From Porphyra umbilicalis (taxonomy: Eukaryota; Rhodophyta; Bangiophyceae; Bangiales; Bangiaceae): a DNA stretch of 64,000 bases. Both the position numbers and the translations under genes were made by a program. Numbering within the stretch: the first letter of the stretch is position 1; each line of letters opens with the position of its first letter. The stretch is taken from contig KV918836.1 of NCBI GenBank assembly GCA_002049455.2, positions 124,001-188,000 of the forward strand, read 5' to 3'. Under the pieces are notes generated by a model. The model saw only the letters and a program-made list of their open reading frames with translations. It did not search any database and was not told the origin of the DNA. This document shows, piece by piece, positions 21,191 through 31,499 of the stretch.

Positions 21191-22075
21191 TTAGCGAAGC
21201 TCCTCTGTGAGACGGACACGGAAAGAGCTCCTCCAGCTGTCCCAATAGGGGCGCCGATTGGTCAATCTGCCTTGATCCAGGTGGGATGCGTTCCGGGTTC
21301 CTGACCGTCCATTCCTACCTCGGAAGCGACACTTGGTCGATCTATTCTTTGATTGGTGGTTGCTGGAGGTACAGCCGTTCTTTCAAAACCCTCGCACGCC
21401 AGCTGATGCACCACTCTGACAAATCGGCCTCTGCGACCCCGTGAAGGCCGATTTATCAGAGTGGTGCAACAGTTGGCGTGCGAGGTTTTTGAGAGAACGG
21501 CTGTACACCCCTCGCTGCATTCTGCGGATGTCGCTCTGTCGTATTGTGTTGGGAATGGAATTAGAATGAGAAGTGAGAGTGTGGTTTCGGCTGTTGTAGT
21601 TTTGGCCTGGAGGCTGTCCCCCCAGCTCGTGCTAGCGAGCCTCCAGTGTGGTGGTCCATTGCGAGGGCTCAGGCTTGGTGGGGTGTGTGTGTGATGACGG
21701 CGATGACAGAATGTGGTCATTTTACGTGTGGTTGTGGGGAGGGGGCGCTGGGGCGCCGCGGTCTGCGATGAGAGGTGAGGGGGTAGTTTGACCAGGATAA
21801 AAAGAGTCCTGGACCAAAGCGATTTCTCAACCAGAAGGCCGACAGAAAAGGGGGATTGGGTGCCGGGGGACTGTCAACAACGGCGGGGAAGGACGTGGGT
21901 GGCGCCTGATAGCTCCGACGAAGAAAGCGGATCTTTGGCCAACGTGGCGACAAGACACGTGCTTGGATGCTTCTCAAAAAGTGTTCGTCGGTTCACATTG
22001 GCGTGTAGTTCTTGCAACAGGCATTTGCACGAGCTTCGCTAACAGCCCCCACTGCCGCTGGGGGGAGCTTTTATT
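21191..22075. mobile_element. TTAGCGAAGCTC-ended repeat, copy A
   Basis: An 885-bp unit beginning TTAGCGAAGCTCC with an inverted GAGCTTCGCTAA at 22031-22042, followed by a CCCCC-ACTGCCGCTGG-GGGG hairpin. Copy B lies inverted at 54531-55729. Without the foldback insertion of copy A and the 449-bp insertion of copy B, the two are about 750 bp each and highly alike. No known coding domain. Confidence 0.85.
21372..21503. mobile_element. 132-bp foldback (Stowaway-like) MITE inside copy A
   Basis: Arms of about 59 bp, starting CAGCCGTTCTTTCAAAACCC and ending before a 14-bp loop, match as inverted repeats with five mismatches. TA is duplicated at both ends (21370-21371 and 21504-21505, within palindromic GTAC). 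Copy B has a single GTAC at 55549-55552 at this point: an empty site. Confidence 0.92.
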
Positions 22076-22177
22076 GGTTTTCTTTGTCAAGACTGGGTGC
22101 CTGTCCCCAACCAAGGTGCACAGCCGCCACCTGCTGATTCATGTAGACCCCCCTGACAACTTTCTCTTCGCAAAGCC

Positions 22178-22260
22178 TTGCTGACGCCCTTTTGAGTTGG
22201 GGCGTTCGGGGCGCGCGACGCCCAACTGACGCCCTGGCAACTCAGATAATGCCAGCCTTG
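22178..22260. repeat. GC palindrome and ACGCCC units related to hAT-like ends
   Basis: ACGCCCTTTTGAGTTGGGGC followed by GGGGCGCGCGACGCCC repeats the layout of 21040-21110 but lacks the TAGGGTT terminus. It is probably a truncated family member. Confidence 0.55.
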
Positions 22261-22269
22261 GAAAGGGGG

Positions 22270-23560
22270 GTTTGATGCGATGAATATCGATCCAAGGCTT
22301 CGTGTCCAATCACAGCACGCCGCCAAATCAATCACATGTCCCGGAATGCACGGGTCATCTTTCTATATAAATTTGGTAGCGAGCACTGCGGCGAAAAACG
22401 CAGTGTCAGCGAGGCACCCTCCACAGCACGTTGTCGAATTGGGTCACGGAGAACTTAAAATATATGCGAACCGTGAGAGGTCGTGAGAGAAATATTTTTC
22501 CATGCAGCAAACCTCGTGACACCATCCTCGCAAATGTCGCTGTGTCGATCTCTAAAAGGCTCTGTCTGAGAAGGCTTTCTGACACCCCCAGAGACCTTCT
22601 TACCCCACCCACCTGGTCACCCCTACCCATGTGCGTACTCGTCTACTCCCAATAGCTGCGGGCACCGCCCAACCACGGACACTTGTGCTTGCCTCCTTTC
22701 CTGTCCTCTCCCACTCCTTTCTCCTGCTGGCAGGGGGGGGGGGGCGAGGGGGGCTGCACATACATGCCGAGGGGGTCGGGGAGGATGGGGGCGCAAACGG
22801 TGTCGCTAGAGTGGGACGGCTGCTGGCATTGCCGTGCAGAGCTCTGGCAGGGTCATGGGGCAGGTCCTCCTTGCGCGATCAAACGGCACCCTTCACACCC
22901 AGTTCAAGGCAGACTTGGCGTACACAGTATGCATTCTTGCGGGCACATGGAGACCTCTGCTCGGACGCCTCACCGTCGTAGCTTGTGTCAGCCAGACTTT
23001 GTTCAGTACCTGTTGGCATGATAGTCTGCTACCAATGGGGACCCAGGATGCGCCCCCGGTCAACCGGGCAGCCAACCAGCGGGCTGGAAAACGTCAAGCC
23101 TTGTGCTTGGGGATAGCGGGGCGATTAATAATAATTCGAAGTGCTGGGCGGCGCCAATGCGCGCCCTCGGCATGTGTGCAGGTGACTGCCATGCTGCCCC
23201 CAGCCCCGCTCCTGGCTGCCGCCCAAGTGCACAAGTGCTGCCAACATCCCCGCTCGCTCTCCTGGCCGACCGCTCGGCCCACCCTCCTGGCGGACCGCCC
23301 CGCCCACCCTCTGGTCGACCGCCCCACCCACCCTCCTGGCCGGAAGCCCCGGCCACCCTCTGTTCGATCGCCCCGCCCACCCTCCTGCCGACCGCCCTCG
23401 TTCCTGTCGTATTCTTATCTGCATCCCCTCCATCCCACGCATTCTCTCCAGCTCGCACGGGGGCGGGGGGGAGTCACTCTACGACGGGCCGGACGACGTT
23501 TGCAGTCGCTGGACTAGTGGTGGTGGCGATTGGGTGGGGATCCACACTGGCGCAGTGTGG
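22270..23560. other. No gene seen; low-complexity and minisatellite DNA
   Basis: A G run near 22734-22742 and overlapping Pro/Arg-rich ORFs on both strands around 22.9-23.5 kb, which follow the repeat composition rather than a coding signal. Confidence 0.5.
23261..23396. repeat. Minisatellite, about five units of 24-26 bp
   Basis: Units of the form GACCGCCCCGCCCACCCTCC with short variable ends repeat about five times, giving Pro/His/Gly-rich ORFs in several frames on both strands. Confidence 0.8.
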
Positions 23561-23599
23561 ATAGTGTGACGCGCGCGGTGGGTGGGTGGTGGATGGGTT

Positions 23600-24440
23600 G
23601 GATGAACTGACCACGTACTTCTTTTTCGTGTTCGCTCGCCCGTCCCCCATGTATCCTTACCATGCATATGTGCGATGGCTTCCTCTTTCTTGGCTTCTGT
23701 TTCTTTGCAAACCAATGGGTGTTGCTGACATCGAAGTCGAGTAACTTGTGTCATACGCACATGCATGCGTGGTGTCCGCGAGTCGCTGACATGGTGAGCT
23801 TGCTGTTGTCCGGTGGCCTGTAGCTCTGTCAGAGTTTGCGGCTGTGTGCAGTTAGCTACATGTCTGCGTGACTCTGTAGCACACCGTGGCTTTCTTATCG
23901 ATTTCGTGTCTGCTCTGCCACCCGTGCCCGCGCCGAGCAACAATAAAGCGACCGTGTCTTTCAATGCATCTTTGGCATGTATCCTCAATGCTGGCCGGTG
24001 TCACATCCTTTCCTCCGTCAGGGTCTTGCTCCACTTCTTCCCCGAGACCTCCGAGGGATCATTGCGGCGAGTCTCGCAACATATGTCTCGAAGGATGTGA
24101 ACTTCTCCTTAAAGATTGGGCAAAGAGGAGTTATGTACTCATTTTCGATCTCTCTCTGAACGCAAAGGGGTCGAGCAGCAATACGGTTCGGCCTTGTTGC
24201 AGATACCTTGGAACCTGACACGAGATTTCATCAACGCGCTGTGTCGGGGCCCGAGCGTAGGCGCGGAGCGCCGGAGCCCGCTCTGATAGCCGCACGCCCT
24301 GATAGCGCCTGGCTTCTTTGCGGGCGATCCGGGGTTCGAACCCGCGGCTTTTTTGCCACACGCTCTCTTAGCACACCATTAGTGGTACCTAATACACGAT
24401 CCAACCCCAACTACACGATCCAACCCTACTAATCCACAAT
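23600..24440. other. No gene seen; tRNA T-arm-like motif at 24331
   Basis: Short ORFs only. GGGGTTCGAACCC (24331-24343) looks like a tRNA T-arm/B box and is followed by T6 (24348-24353), but no acceptor, D or anticodon arms can be built around it on either strand. Confidence 0.5.
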
Positions 24441-24577
24441 CCAACCCTGGCATTACCGGTACTCGCCCTGGTGACACCCTTAACGACGCCCTTAGCGACG
24501 CCCCGGGCGTTCTGAGCAACCCTACCCGTGTCTTCCTTCGCGTCCGACCCCCCCCCGCGCCCCCAGCCTCCCCAGCC

Positions 24578-26351
24578 ATGTTGGGCACGCCCCTCACGTC
24601 GGCGCGGTCACTCTCCCCCAACGCGCCCTTGCCGCCCGACCAGGTCATTGCGCCGTCCTGGTCGGTCTTTTGCCGCCCGCCGGCGGGGCGGCCGGCCAAG
24701 CGGCGGCGGCCGGCGGCCGCCGCCGCCGCCACCCCCGCCCCCGCCGCCGGCGACGGCGGCGACAGCGACGGCAGCAGTGACGACGACGGCTGCGGCCCAT
24801 TCCGACCCGCCACGTGGGTGTCGTCCCGGGGGGACCCACGGCGGCCACCCGCGTCGCCGTCGCCGGCGTCCCCCCCGCCGCCGCCGGCCGGCCCCCCCCC
24901 TCCCCCCCCCCTTCCCTCGCGGCCCTGCTCCCGCCCGACGCGCCCGATGTGGCCGCATCACGGGCGTTCTACCGCCTCGGCGACGCGGCCGCCGCGGCGG
25001 CCGCGTGGCGCTCCGCCGCCGCCGTCGGCCGCGTGCCCGGCCTCGGCTTTGCCGCCGCCGTCGCCGCGGACGACGCTGACGCGGCCGACGGGGGGGGCGC
25101 CGCCGCCGCCGATGATGGCCTCGACGCGGTCGTCGTGGCGGCCGCCGCGCGCCTCACTCGGGGCGGTGCGGGGGTGGTGGCCACGTCCGCCGTGGGGGGG
25201 GAGCGGCCGCTCTTTGATGACGGTGCGGCCGACGATGATGGCGTCGGCGGGGCGGCGGCGGGTGGGGGGGGGGGGGATGGCGCGCTCGCTGCTGCCGTTG
25301 CACGCATGCGGCGGGCGGCGTTGCCGCGGCGGCGGCAGCCGCCGCCGGGGGGGGGCGCGCTTGTGTCCGGCGGCGGCGGCGGCGGCGCGCTCGTCACCGT
25401 CCACCCCCCCGCCTCGGAAGAGGAGGGTGACGACGGGGGCGGGGGTGGGTCTACCACCGCCGCCGCCGCCGCCACCGCCCGTCAAGCGGCGACCTGGGCC
25501 CGCCGCCCCGGCGAGACCGGGGCGGACCTCCTCGCGCGCCTTTTCACGAGCCTCCCCGCTCCCAGCGGCGGGACCGCACCCCCCCCCACCCCCTCCTTAT
25601 TGAGGGTCGACGGGGGCACCTCCCCTCCCCCCCCCACCCTCGTCACGCATGGACCCGTGCCGGAAGCGTGGGGCGGGGGCGCGCCTCCCCCACGGGCGCC
25701 GGCGGCGGCGGCGGCGGCGCCCCCCGGCGGCGGCGACCCGTGGGCGTCTGCCGTCGTGCCGCTGCCGCCCGCCGCGGCGGCGGCGGCGGCGGAGCTCGCC
25801 GCCGCCCCAGGCGCAGCGGCGGCGGCGGCGGTGGCGGCCGCCGCCGCGGGGGTGGCCGCCCGCTTTGCGCGGCCGGGCGAGGCGCGCGCGGGGGGGGGGC
25901 GCCCCGCGCGGGGGGGGGGGGGGGCGCACCACCACCCCGTGGGCGGTGCCGCCCGCGCTGTCGGCACTGTGGGGGGTGCCGCCGCCGCCGCCGCCCGTGG
26001 CGCCCGCCGTGTGGCCGGCGACGCCCGCCGCCGTCGACAGCGTCGGCGGCATCCGCATTGTCGCTGTGACGCCCGCGGGCGCCGACCCGGTGGCGGCGGC
26101 GGCGGCCGCTGGTGCCGCCGACGCGGCGCGCCTCGACGCGGCGCGGCGGGTGTTGCGGGCGGCGGTGTACGGGGTGGACGCCGTGCCGCCGCCGCCGCCG
26201 CCGCCGCTGTCGCCTCCGTCGTCGCCCGACACCCATCCGGTGGTGGCGGCCAACGCTCGCCCGTCACCGCCGCCGTCGCTGCGCCGCGGCGGCGCGTGCG
26301 GCGTGCGCCTCGGCGCCGCGCGTCGGATCGCCGTGGCGGTCGGCCGCCGCT

Positions 26352-26405
<54 letters not shown>

Positions 26406-26638
26406 CCGCAAGGCCAGGTAGCGCCGCCCCGCGGCCACCGCCGGCGACAGCGTTGGCGCCGCCGATGTGGATGCTGGGCGATGATGAGGAGGCGCCATCA
26501 GATGATAGCGGGCCAGCGTGGAGGGCACCGTCGCCGCCGCCACCAGCGCTGACGAATTCGGTGGCTCCCGTGGCGGCGGCGGCGGCGGCGCCGCCGCCGC
26601 CTCCGCCACCGCCTCCACCACCGCCTCCGCCACCGCCT

Positions 26639-26679
<41 letters not shown>

Positions 26680-26911
26680 GCCACCCGCTTCGGCCCCTCC
26701 CTCGATGGGCCAACCGCCCACCCGAGGTGTCACCCCGTCGGTGTCGAGCGCACCTTCGCCGCCGCCACCCCCTGTACCGCGGCCGCGGGTGGTCTTGTCG
26801 CTCGCACGCCACCGTGGCCGCCGTCGCCGCTTTGCGCCGGCGCCCGTCGGTAGGGTGTCCCCCGCCGTGGCCCTGCCGGTCAGCCTTGACCCTTCCGTCC
26901 TGCCGGCGATA

Positions 26912-26951
<40 letters not shown>

Positions 26952-27139
26952 TGCCGCTGCCGCTGCCGCCGCCACCGCCGCCGCCGGCCGCGGCCGCAAC
27001 AGCCGAGGGTGCAGACGCCGCCGCAGCCGCTCCTAGCGGTACAGCCGATGCGGCCAGACCACTGTCAGAGGGGCCGAGCTCACCGGCAGCGGGGAAGGGA
27101 ACGCGTCCTCGACGGCATCGGGCGGTGGACCTTTTTTGA
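24578..27139 (+). CDS. Large Ala/Pro-rich hypothetical protein
   Basis: The coding signal runs on the plus strand from ATG 24578 (MLGTPLTSARSLSPNAPLPP) to a stop at 27139, changing frame twice. Frame one covers the N-terminus with an acidic Asp/Ser stretch. Near the C runs at about 24893-24912 the signal moves to the frame reading DVAASRAFYRLGDAAAAAAA, which stays open with very high third-position GC to about 25.89 kb. Near the G runs at 25890-25925 it moves again, to the frame reading SVGGIRIVAVTPAGADPV and ending in poly-Ala (about 26355-26405), two long poly-Pro tracts and a basic C-terminus. Both shifts lie at homopolymers, so assembly error or length polymorphism is more likely than introns. 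Roughly 850 residues. I recognise no domain; the low complexity suggests a mostly disordered protein. Its ATG is 54 bp from the end of a hAT-like element. Confidence 0.5.
26355..26990. repeat. GCG/CCG trinucleotide tracts within the Ala/Pro-rich gene
   Basis: A (GGC/GCG)n block at about 26355-26405 and (CCG/CCA)n blocks at about 26590-26690 and 26915-26990 encode poly-Ala or poly-Pro in the plus-strand frame. They also keep false ORFs open on the minus strand. Confidence 0.9.
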
Positions 27140-27725
27140 GTTGCTCATTTGAGGTATCGCGTTTTTGTTATTGTTTGGACGCCCTCAGAAGCGAGCTGTG
27201 CTCGTCACTTGCTCCAGTGCATACTCAAGGACGATCGCGGTGGTGCCATACAGTATCCTTGTCGCCTTGCGGACCACGCGTGGGCCGCTCAGCTGACTCA
27301 CGGAACTGTGCTACCCATGTCTGGACCACAGCCTTCTGTGGATGCACACAGTGCGAGCTAGCTTGGATGCATCGCGATTTGGAAGTGTGGGTCTCGTGGG
27401 ATTTGTTGGAGCCACACAGATCCTGGCTTCGAGGGAGCACCACTCATTCTCGGCCACTTCGAACTGCCGCCTTCGCACAGCCACACAAGATGCCAGCTTC
27501 GCCTCCATCGGCCCAGCAACACGACGCCGCAACTCCTCCCAGCCTCTGTCGTGTCCACGGAGAAAGCGGTTTGGTATCTCACCCCATCAACACTCGGCAC
27601 GCCAGCTCCATCCCTGCATGTTTGGCGTGTCCTCGCCGTCGCCGTCGACGCTGTTCTCCACCACTTCCAGTTTTCTCTCTTTTGAACGTCTTGGTCTTCC
27701 GGCAATCCCTACCCCGCTTCTGACG
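27140..27725. other. Intergenic / probable 5' UTR and promoter of the next gene
   Basis: No separate gene is supported. An ORF upstream of ATG 27726 is in frame but lacks the coding bias of the sequence after 27726. No TATA box stands out. Confidence 0.4.
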
Positions 27726-28681
27726 ATGCAGACCACTGCTTTTCTGCCCGCCGCCCCGGTCTCCGCTACCCGCCTGGGCGGCGGTCGCACCACTTCTTGC
27801 CAACGCCTGACCAGCCACCGCTCCCTGGCGCCGGCTGTCGGTGCCCCCACGCGCCGGCCATCGCCCCTGTGGCGACGGACGGCGGTCGTTGCCATGGCCA
27901 CCCCCCCTTTCGACGGTGGGGAGGACGACGGCCTGGACGCGGCGGAGCGGACGCGGCGAGCGCTCTCGGCCGAACCGCCAGCGGTCGTCTTTCGCAACAA
28001 GTACGACCCATCGGGTGGGCTGGGCGGCACGGACGGGGGCGAAGGCGAGGGCTTTGGCTACTCCTCGGGCTCCACGGGCGTGGACGTGTGGCTGATTGCT
28101 GGTATCTGTACGTTGGCGGGGTGTGTGGGAAATCGTGTTGGGGGACGGTTTGGTGGGGAGCATGAGATGGTCGAGTCGAGCTTGTGGACGAACGTTGAGC
28201 ATCTCGACTTCGTGGACTTGCACGTGATGCCTGCTGTGAAGGGCACGCAATGGCAACTCGTAAGTGTGTGTTTGGTTTAGCCGTATATGCTGACGAGCTT
28301 CCTTTCTTCAAGTTCTCCCCTTGCCCTTTGGTTCTTCTGCTTGTGTTTTTCTACCGTGCTCTACGAATAGTGTGCTTTGTTATTCCCATCGTTGTCGTTG
28401 CGGTCGGAGTGCAACAGGGCGTATGTTTCTCGATAGAGGGATATCTGTTGTGTATCTGGGGTTGTTTCATGGTGCACGGGCTGTGGGCGGTGGTGCTGTG
28501 GATGTGTGTGCGACGCACCTGGCAGAAGCGTGGAGTGGGGGTACACCATCTTCTTGAGTCGATGACCGAGTACTGACGCTGGTTCGTCCTTTCCTCTGAC
28601 TCCGTCTGCCTTGGCCGCGACGTTGCTCTGCTCGCTTCTCGGTGTGTATGCTTGCAGATTATTGACCTGACGCCTCGCTAG
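27726..28681 (+). CDS. Putative plastid-targeted protein with one membrane segment, two exons
   Basis: Proposed CDS: exon 1 27726-28259, intron 28260-28657, exon 2 28658-28681, giving 185 residues. ATG 27726 opens a Ser/Thr/Arg-rich, acid-poor leader (MQTTAFLPAAPVSATRLGGG onward) that ends in VVAMA near residue 58, typical of a chloroplast transit peptide. The mature part is acidic and Gly-rich, then has one hydrophobic stretch (VDVWLIAGICTLAG) and a conserved-looking tail (HVMPAVKGTQWQL). The donor CTC|GTAAGT is a textbook match, and the acceptor TATGCTTGCAG|ATT restores phase 0 to end IIDLTPR and a TAG. Without splicing the frame would stop at 28280. I do not recognise the family; thylakoid or envelope location is inferred from the leader and membrane segment. 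Confidence 0.6.
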
Positions 28682-28689
28682 CTAGGCGC

Positions 28690-30530
28690 TACGGCGCCGC
28701 ATTTCTCGCGATGTGTAGGGGTTGCTTGGCGTCGCTATTGTATTCCAGTCCAAAGGCATGCCTCTCGTCCTATCTCCCGGTTGTCGGTGGGCCGCGGCAG
28801 TGGGCAGGTCTGTCCGTCCACCACCGGCGGGGCCATGTACCGCTCTCAGTCTGCCTAATCGGCCGCATGAGCCACGTAGCAGGCCGCCCATATCAGTCAC
28901 GAGCTGAAGTATGCAACTGTACGACTCACCGGGAGGCCCGACTCGGTCGCGTGCCGCTAGCGAATTTGCGATGGATGCGTTCGCCCCAGTCGGCGACAGA
29001 AAAAAAACGAACGTTGCCGCACTGCGCTGCGGTTCTTGCTTCAGGTGTGCGTGCCACAACACACGGTTGCGGCCACGCCTCCGAGCGCGTGGAACTCTTT
29101 CGGTGTCCGCTCTCCCCACGCCTAAAGGTCTATTCCATGCATTTGGGCGTATGAAGAAAGGGTTTTCCCTGCTGTTCTGGACGTATTTTGAACATGAGAA
29201 GCTACAGGACTGGTCTCTGTGGCATGGGTACTCAGATTAAAAAAAGCAGGCGCTAAAAGGGTCTTGTAGAGCTGAGATACACCTCGGTGTTTCTCTGACC
29301 CTCGAGATTCTCTCCGTTTTCTCCGTCTCTAAATACCAACAATCCGGAACGGGCTCTGGCCGATTTCTGATGCAGACACCAATTGATCCAATCTGGCATC
29401 TCATGGAAATGCGCTTTTTCCCGGCCGGCTACGAGCTTCACCAGCCACCCCACCACCACCGCTCATGTCAACCAACGGCCAAAAATGTCGTCCGGACATC
29501 CCCACAACAAAGATGACACACTTTTTTTCGCCAGGCCACGTCGAGTGACAACCTACAGAGTCACCAGCGGGCACTTTTTTCCACAAAAGGTGTGCAGTAC
29601 GACGGCGGGATGCAAGAAAACCCCTTTATCTCACTAGCTTATAATCGTAGCCGCCTGAGAGTGCGTGATAAAAAAGCTGATGGAGTATACTCCAGGGTGC
29701 GTCCATGGGGAGCGCCAACGCTCTTTCCATTGCCGAGTTCTGGGGGCGCCAATAATATGGGTCGTGCCCATGCGCCGTAGTGCGTGGAATGGACCTTCAG
29801 GCGTGTCGCTCGTACAATGCATTGTCTGCGGACCGCCCAGTCAGGGTTGTAAGTTTATGTTGAATCTACAGATGGTTCGATGAATCAGGTTGATTTCAAG
29901 AAACGAACCAAACCAAACGACAAACGACTTGGTTGTATTTATGATTAATTTCCCGGGCAGACAGGAGCTTTCGTTGATCACTTCAAATTGATCAGCCAGG
30001 TGGTTCGGCGCTGTGCGGCCGCTCTGACTGCCTCGTTGCCATACCCCCTGCAGGTCAGTCGCGCTGAGAGTTCTGCTCCCAGACCCTCCCTCATGTCAAC
30101 TGTTGCCAATCGGCTGTGTAGCACCCTAAAGTCTGTCTCACTCTATTAGTCCTTTGAGAACCGCACTTTTTCTGGAGAGACCAGAACTCCGCCGCTACGA
30201 CCGCAAATGACAAGCAGGCTTCACACAAGGGATAGAGACCCCCCAAACCTCTTTACTGCAATAAATGGTACGCATTCTTCTGTAGGAAGCCCTTCAACGG
30301 CACACCTATGTCGGAAAGATACGGCTCAGACGCTTCGTTTTCAGGCCTTCCGGCACACTGGGCGAGCCGCACGAGGTCACAGCACCGTTTCTCGCATTTG
30401 TCCCATGTTCACATACCTCGTGCATTCGAATGCACTATTCTGCGCAGCGCCCCATATTCCACCGGCTGAAGGTAGACGTCCGTACAGAGTATGTCGAGAA
30501 GAAGCGTAAGCATTTTGTTGCAGAGATCCC
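28690..30530. other. No gene seen
   Basis: Moderate-GC sequence with short ORFs of no recognisable content. Around 29885-29930 a stretch with GAATCAGGTTGA and AACCAAACCAAACG resembles 48501-48545 upstream of ZPR1; this may be a small shared repeat. Confidence 0.5.
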
Positions 30531-30739
30531 CTGACATTGGGAGGCTACTACAAAGTTCGGTCATCCAGAAGTGCGATCTCTTGCGCGCCTTTCAAGATTC
30601 GATCTCACGAGATCCGGCAGTCCATCGAGTCGCGCGCTTCGTCAGCAGCCAATGAGCGCCTGTGCATGGGCACTCCCAAATTAAAGCCAGGAATGCCCTC
30701 GAAAGCCTCTCTGCTTGGCTCAAGCGCCATCGCACACCA

Positions 30740-31390
30740 ACCCCCCCCACCCTTCCCCCGCCCTCGCTGTCGTGCCTCCCGCGGTCGCCGTCGTGGTGCA
30801 GCGTGTGTAAGCCACTGCACCGATGGCCGGAGCGGACTATTCGCTCCAGAAAACCAGCGGCGCCGCCGGCGAGCGCTATGTGGGGCGGGGGCGGGGGGGG
30901 GGGGGGGGGGGTTGGGGGAGCAGTTGCTTTTCGTCGGCGGTGAAGAGCGTCGCGCCGGCGGCGACAAGCGCCGCACTGCAGATCAGCGCGGCGGCTGACG
31001 CCGCCGGCGACAGGCGTGCTCCAACTGCCGACGCGGTCGCGTGCGCCGCACCCGCTGTGGCAGGCGGCGTCAGCGCTACGGCTGCACCCGCCGCTGCCGG
31101 CGCCGGCGCTGCGATCGCAACCGTATCCGCCACCGTGCCTACATCCACCACTCCGCTGCCGACACCACAGCCCGCACGGGCCAAACGCGCCGGCCCACCG
31201 CCAGAAGGGCCCGAGCGTGGGCGGGTGGGGAAGGGGGGGGGGGCAGGGGACGGAGGCGGCACAGCGCTCAGACGGCGCGCGTGCGGGGGCGGTGGCAGCC
31301 GGCGCCGACAGTCAGCGCAGCATGCCGCCGACGCCGGTGGGCGTCCACCTGTGCACATCAATCGGAGGCCGCTGCCAGTAAGTTGATATT
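30740..31390. other. GC-rich low-complexity region, doubtful coding
   Basis: ORFs of about 190 codons are open on both strands. The plus-strand one (30823-31386) is Ala/Thr-rich after a poly-G run (30892-30912), the minus one Pro/Ala-rich. Neither has a domain, and two opposite open frames are expected of this composition, so no gene is called. Confidence 0.35.
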
Positions 31391-31499
31391 GCTGACGCTT
31401 CTCAGATACTTGTTCACCGTGAAATCTCTTCCTTCGGTCAGCTGTCACCGTCCTTGCTCCTTATCCGTGCGGCATCACGAAATCTCGCTCAAGAGGCTG

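Larger units (their letters stand above)
21019..24524. mobile_element. hAT-like element of about 3.5 kb, ends related to the 661-bp MITE
   Basis: The left end TAGGGTTTTGCACACGACGC and the right end (reverse complement) TAGGGTTGCTCAGAACGCCC are alike and resemble the 661-bp MITE. Outside the right end is CCCGTGTC (24525-24532). Its exact partner is at 20267-20274, not next to the left end but on the far side of 745-bp copy 2. The simplest reading is that copy 2 entered at the junction of target duplication and terminal repeat. No transposase was recognised inside; the interior holds another repeat (21191-22075), GC palindromes and low-complexity DNA. Confidence 0.6.

Noticed and set aside
24608-26812. 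Several long minus-strand ORFs opposite the Ala/Pro-rich gene
   Set aside because: They are poly-Gly, poly-Pro or poly-Arg translations of the same GCC/CCG repeats. The plus strand alone shows non-repetitive residues with consistent third-position GC.
28250-28576. A 108-codon hydrophobic plus-strand ORF
   Set aside because: It lies almost wholly inside the proposed intron 28260-28657 (GTAAGT donor, TGCTTGCAG acceptor); hydrophobicity follows from its T-rich composition.
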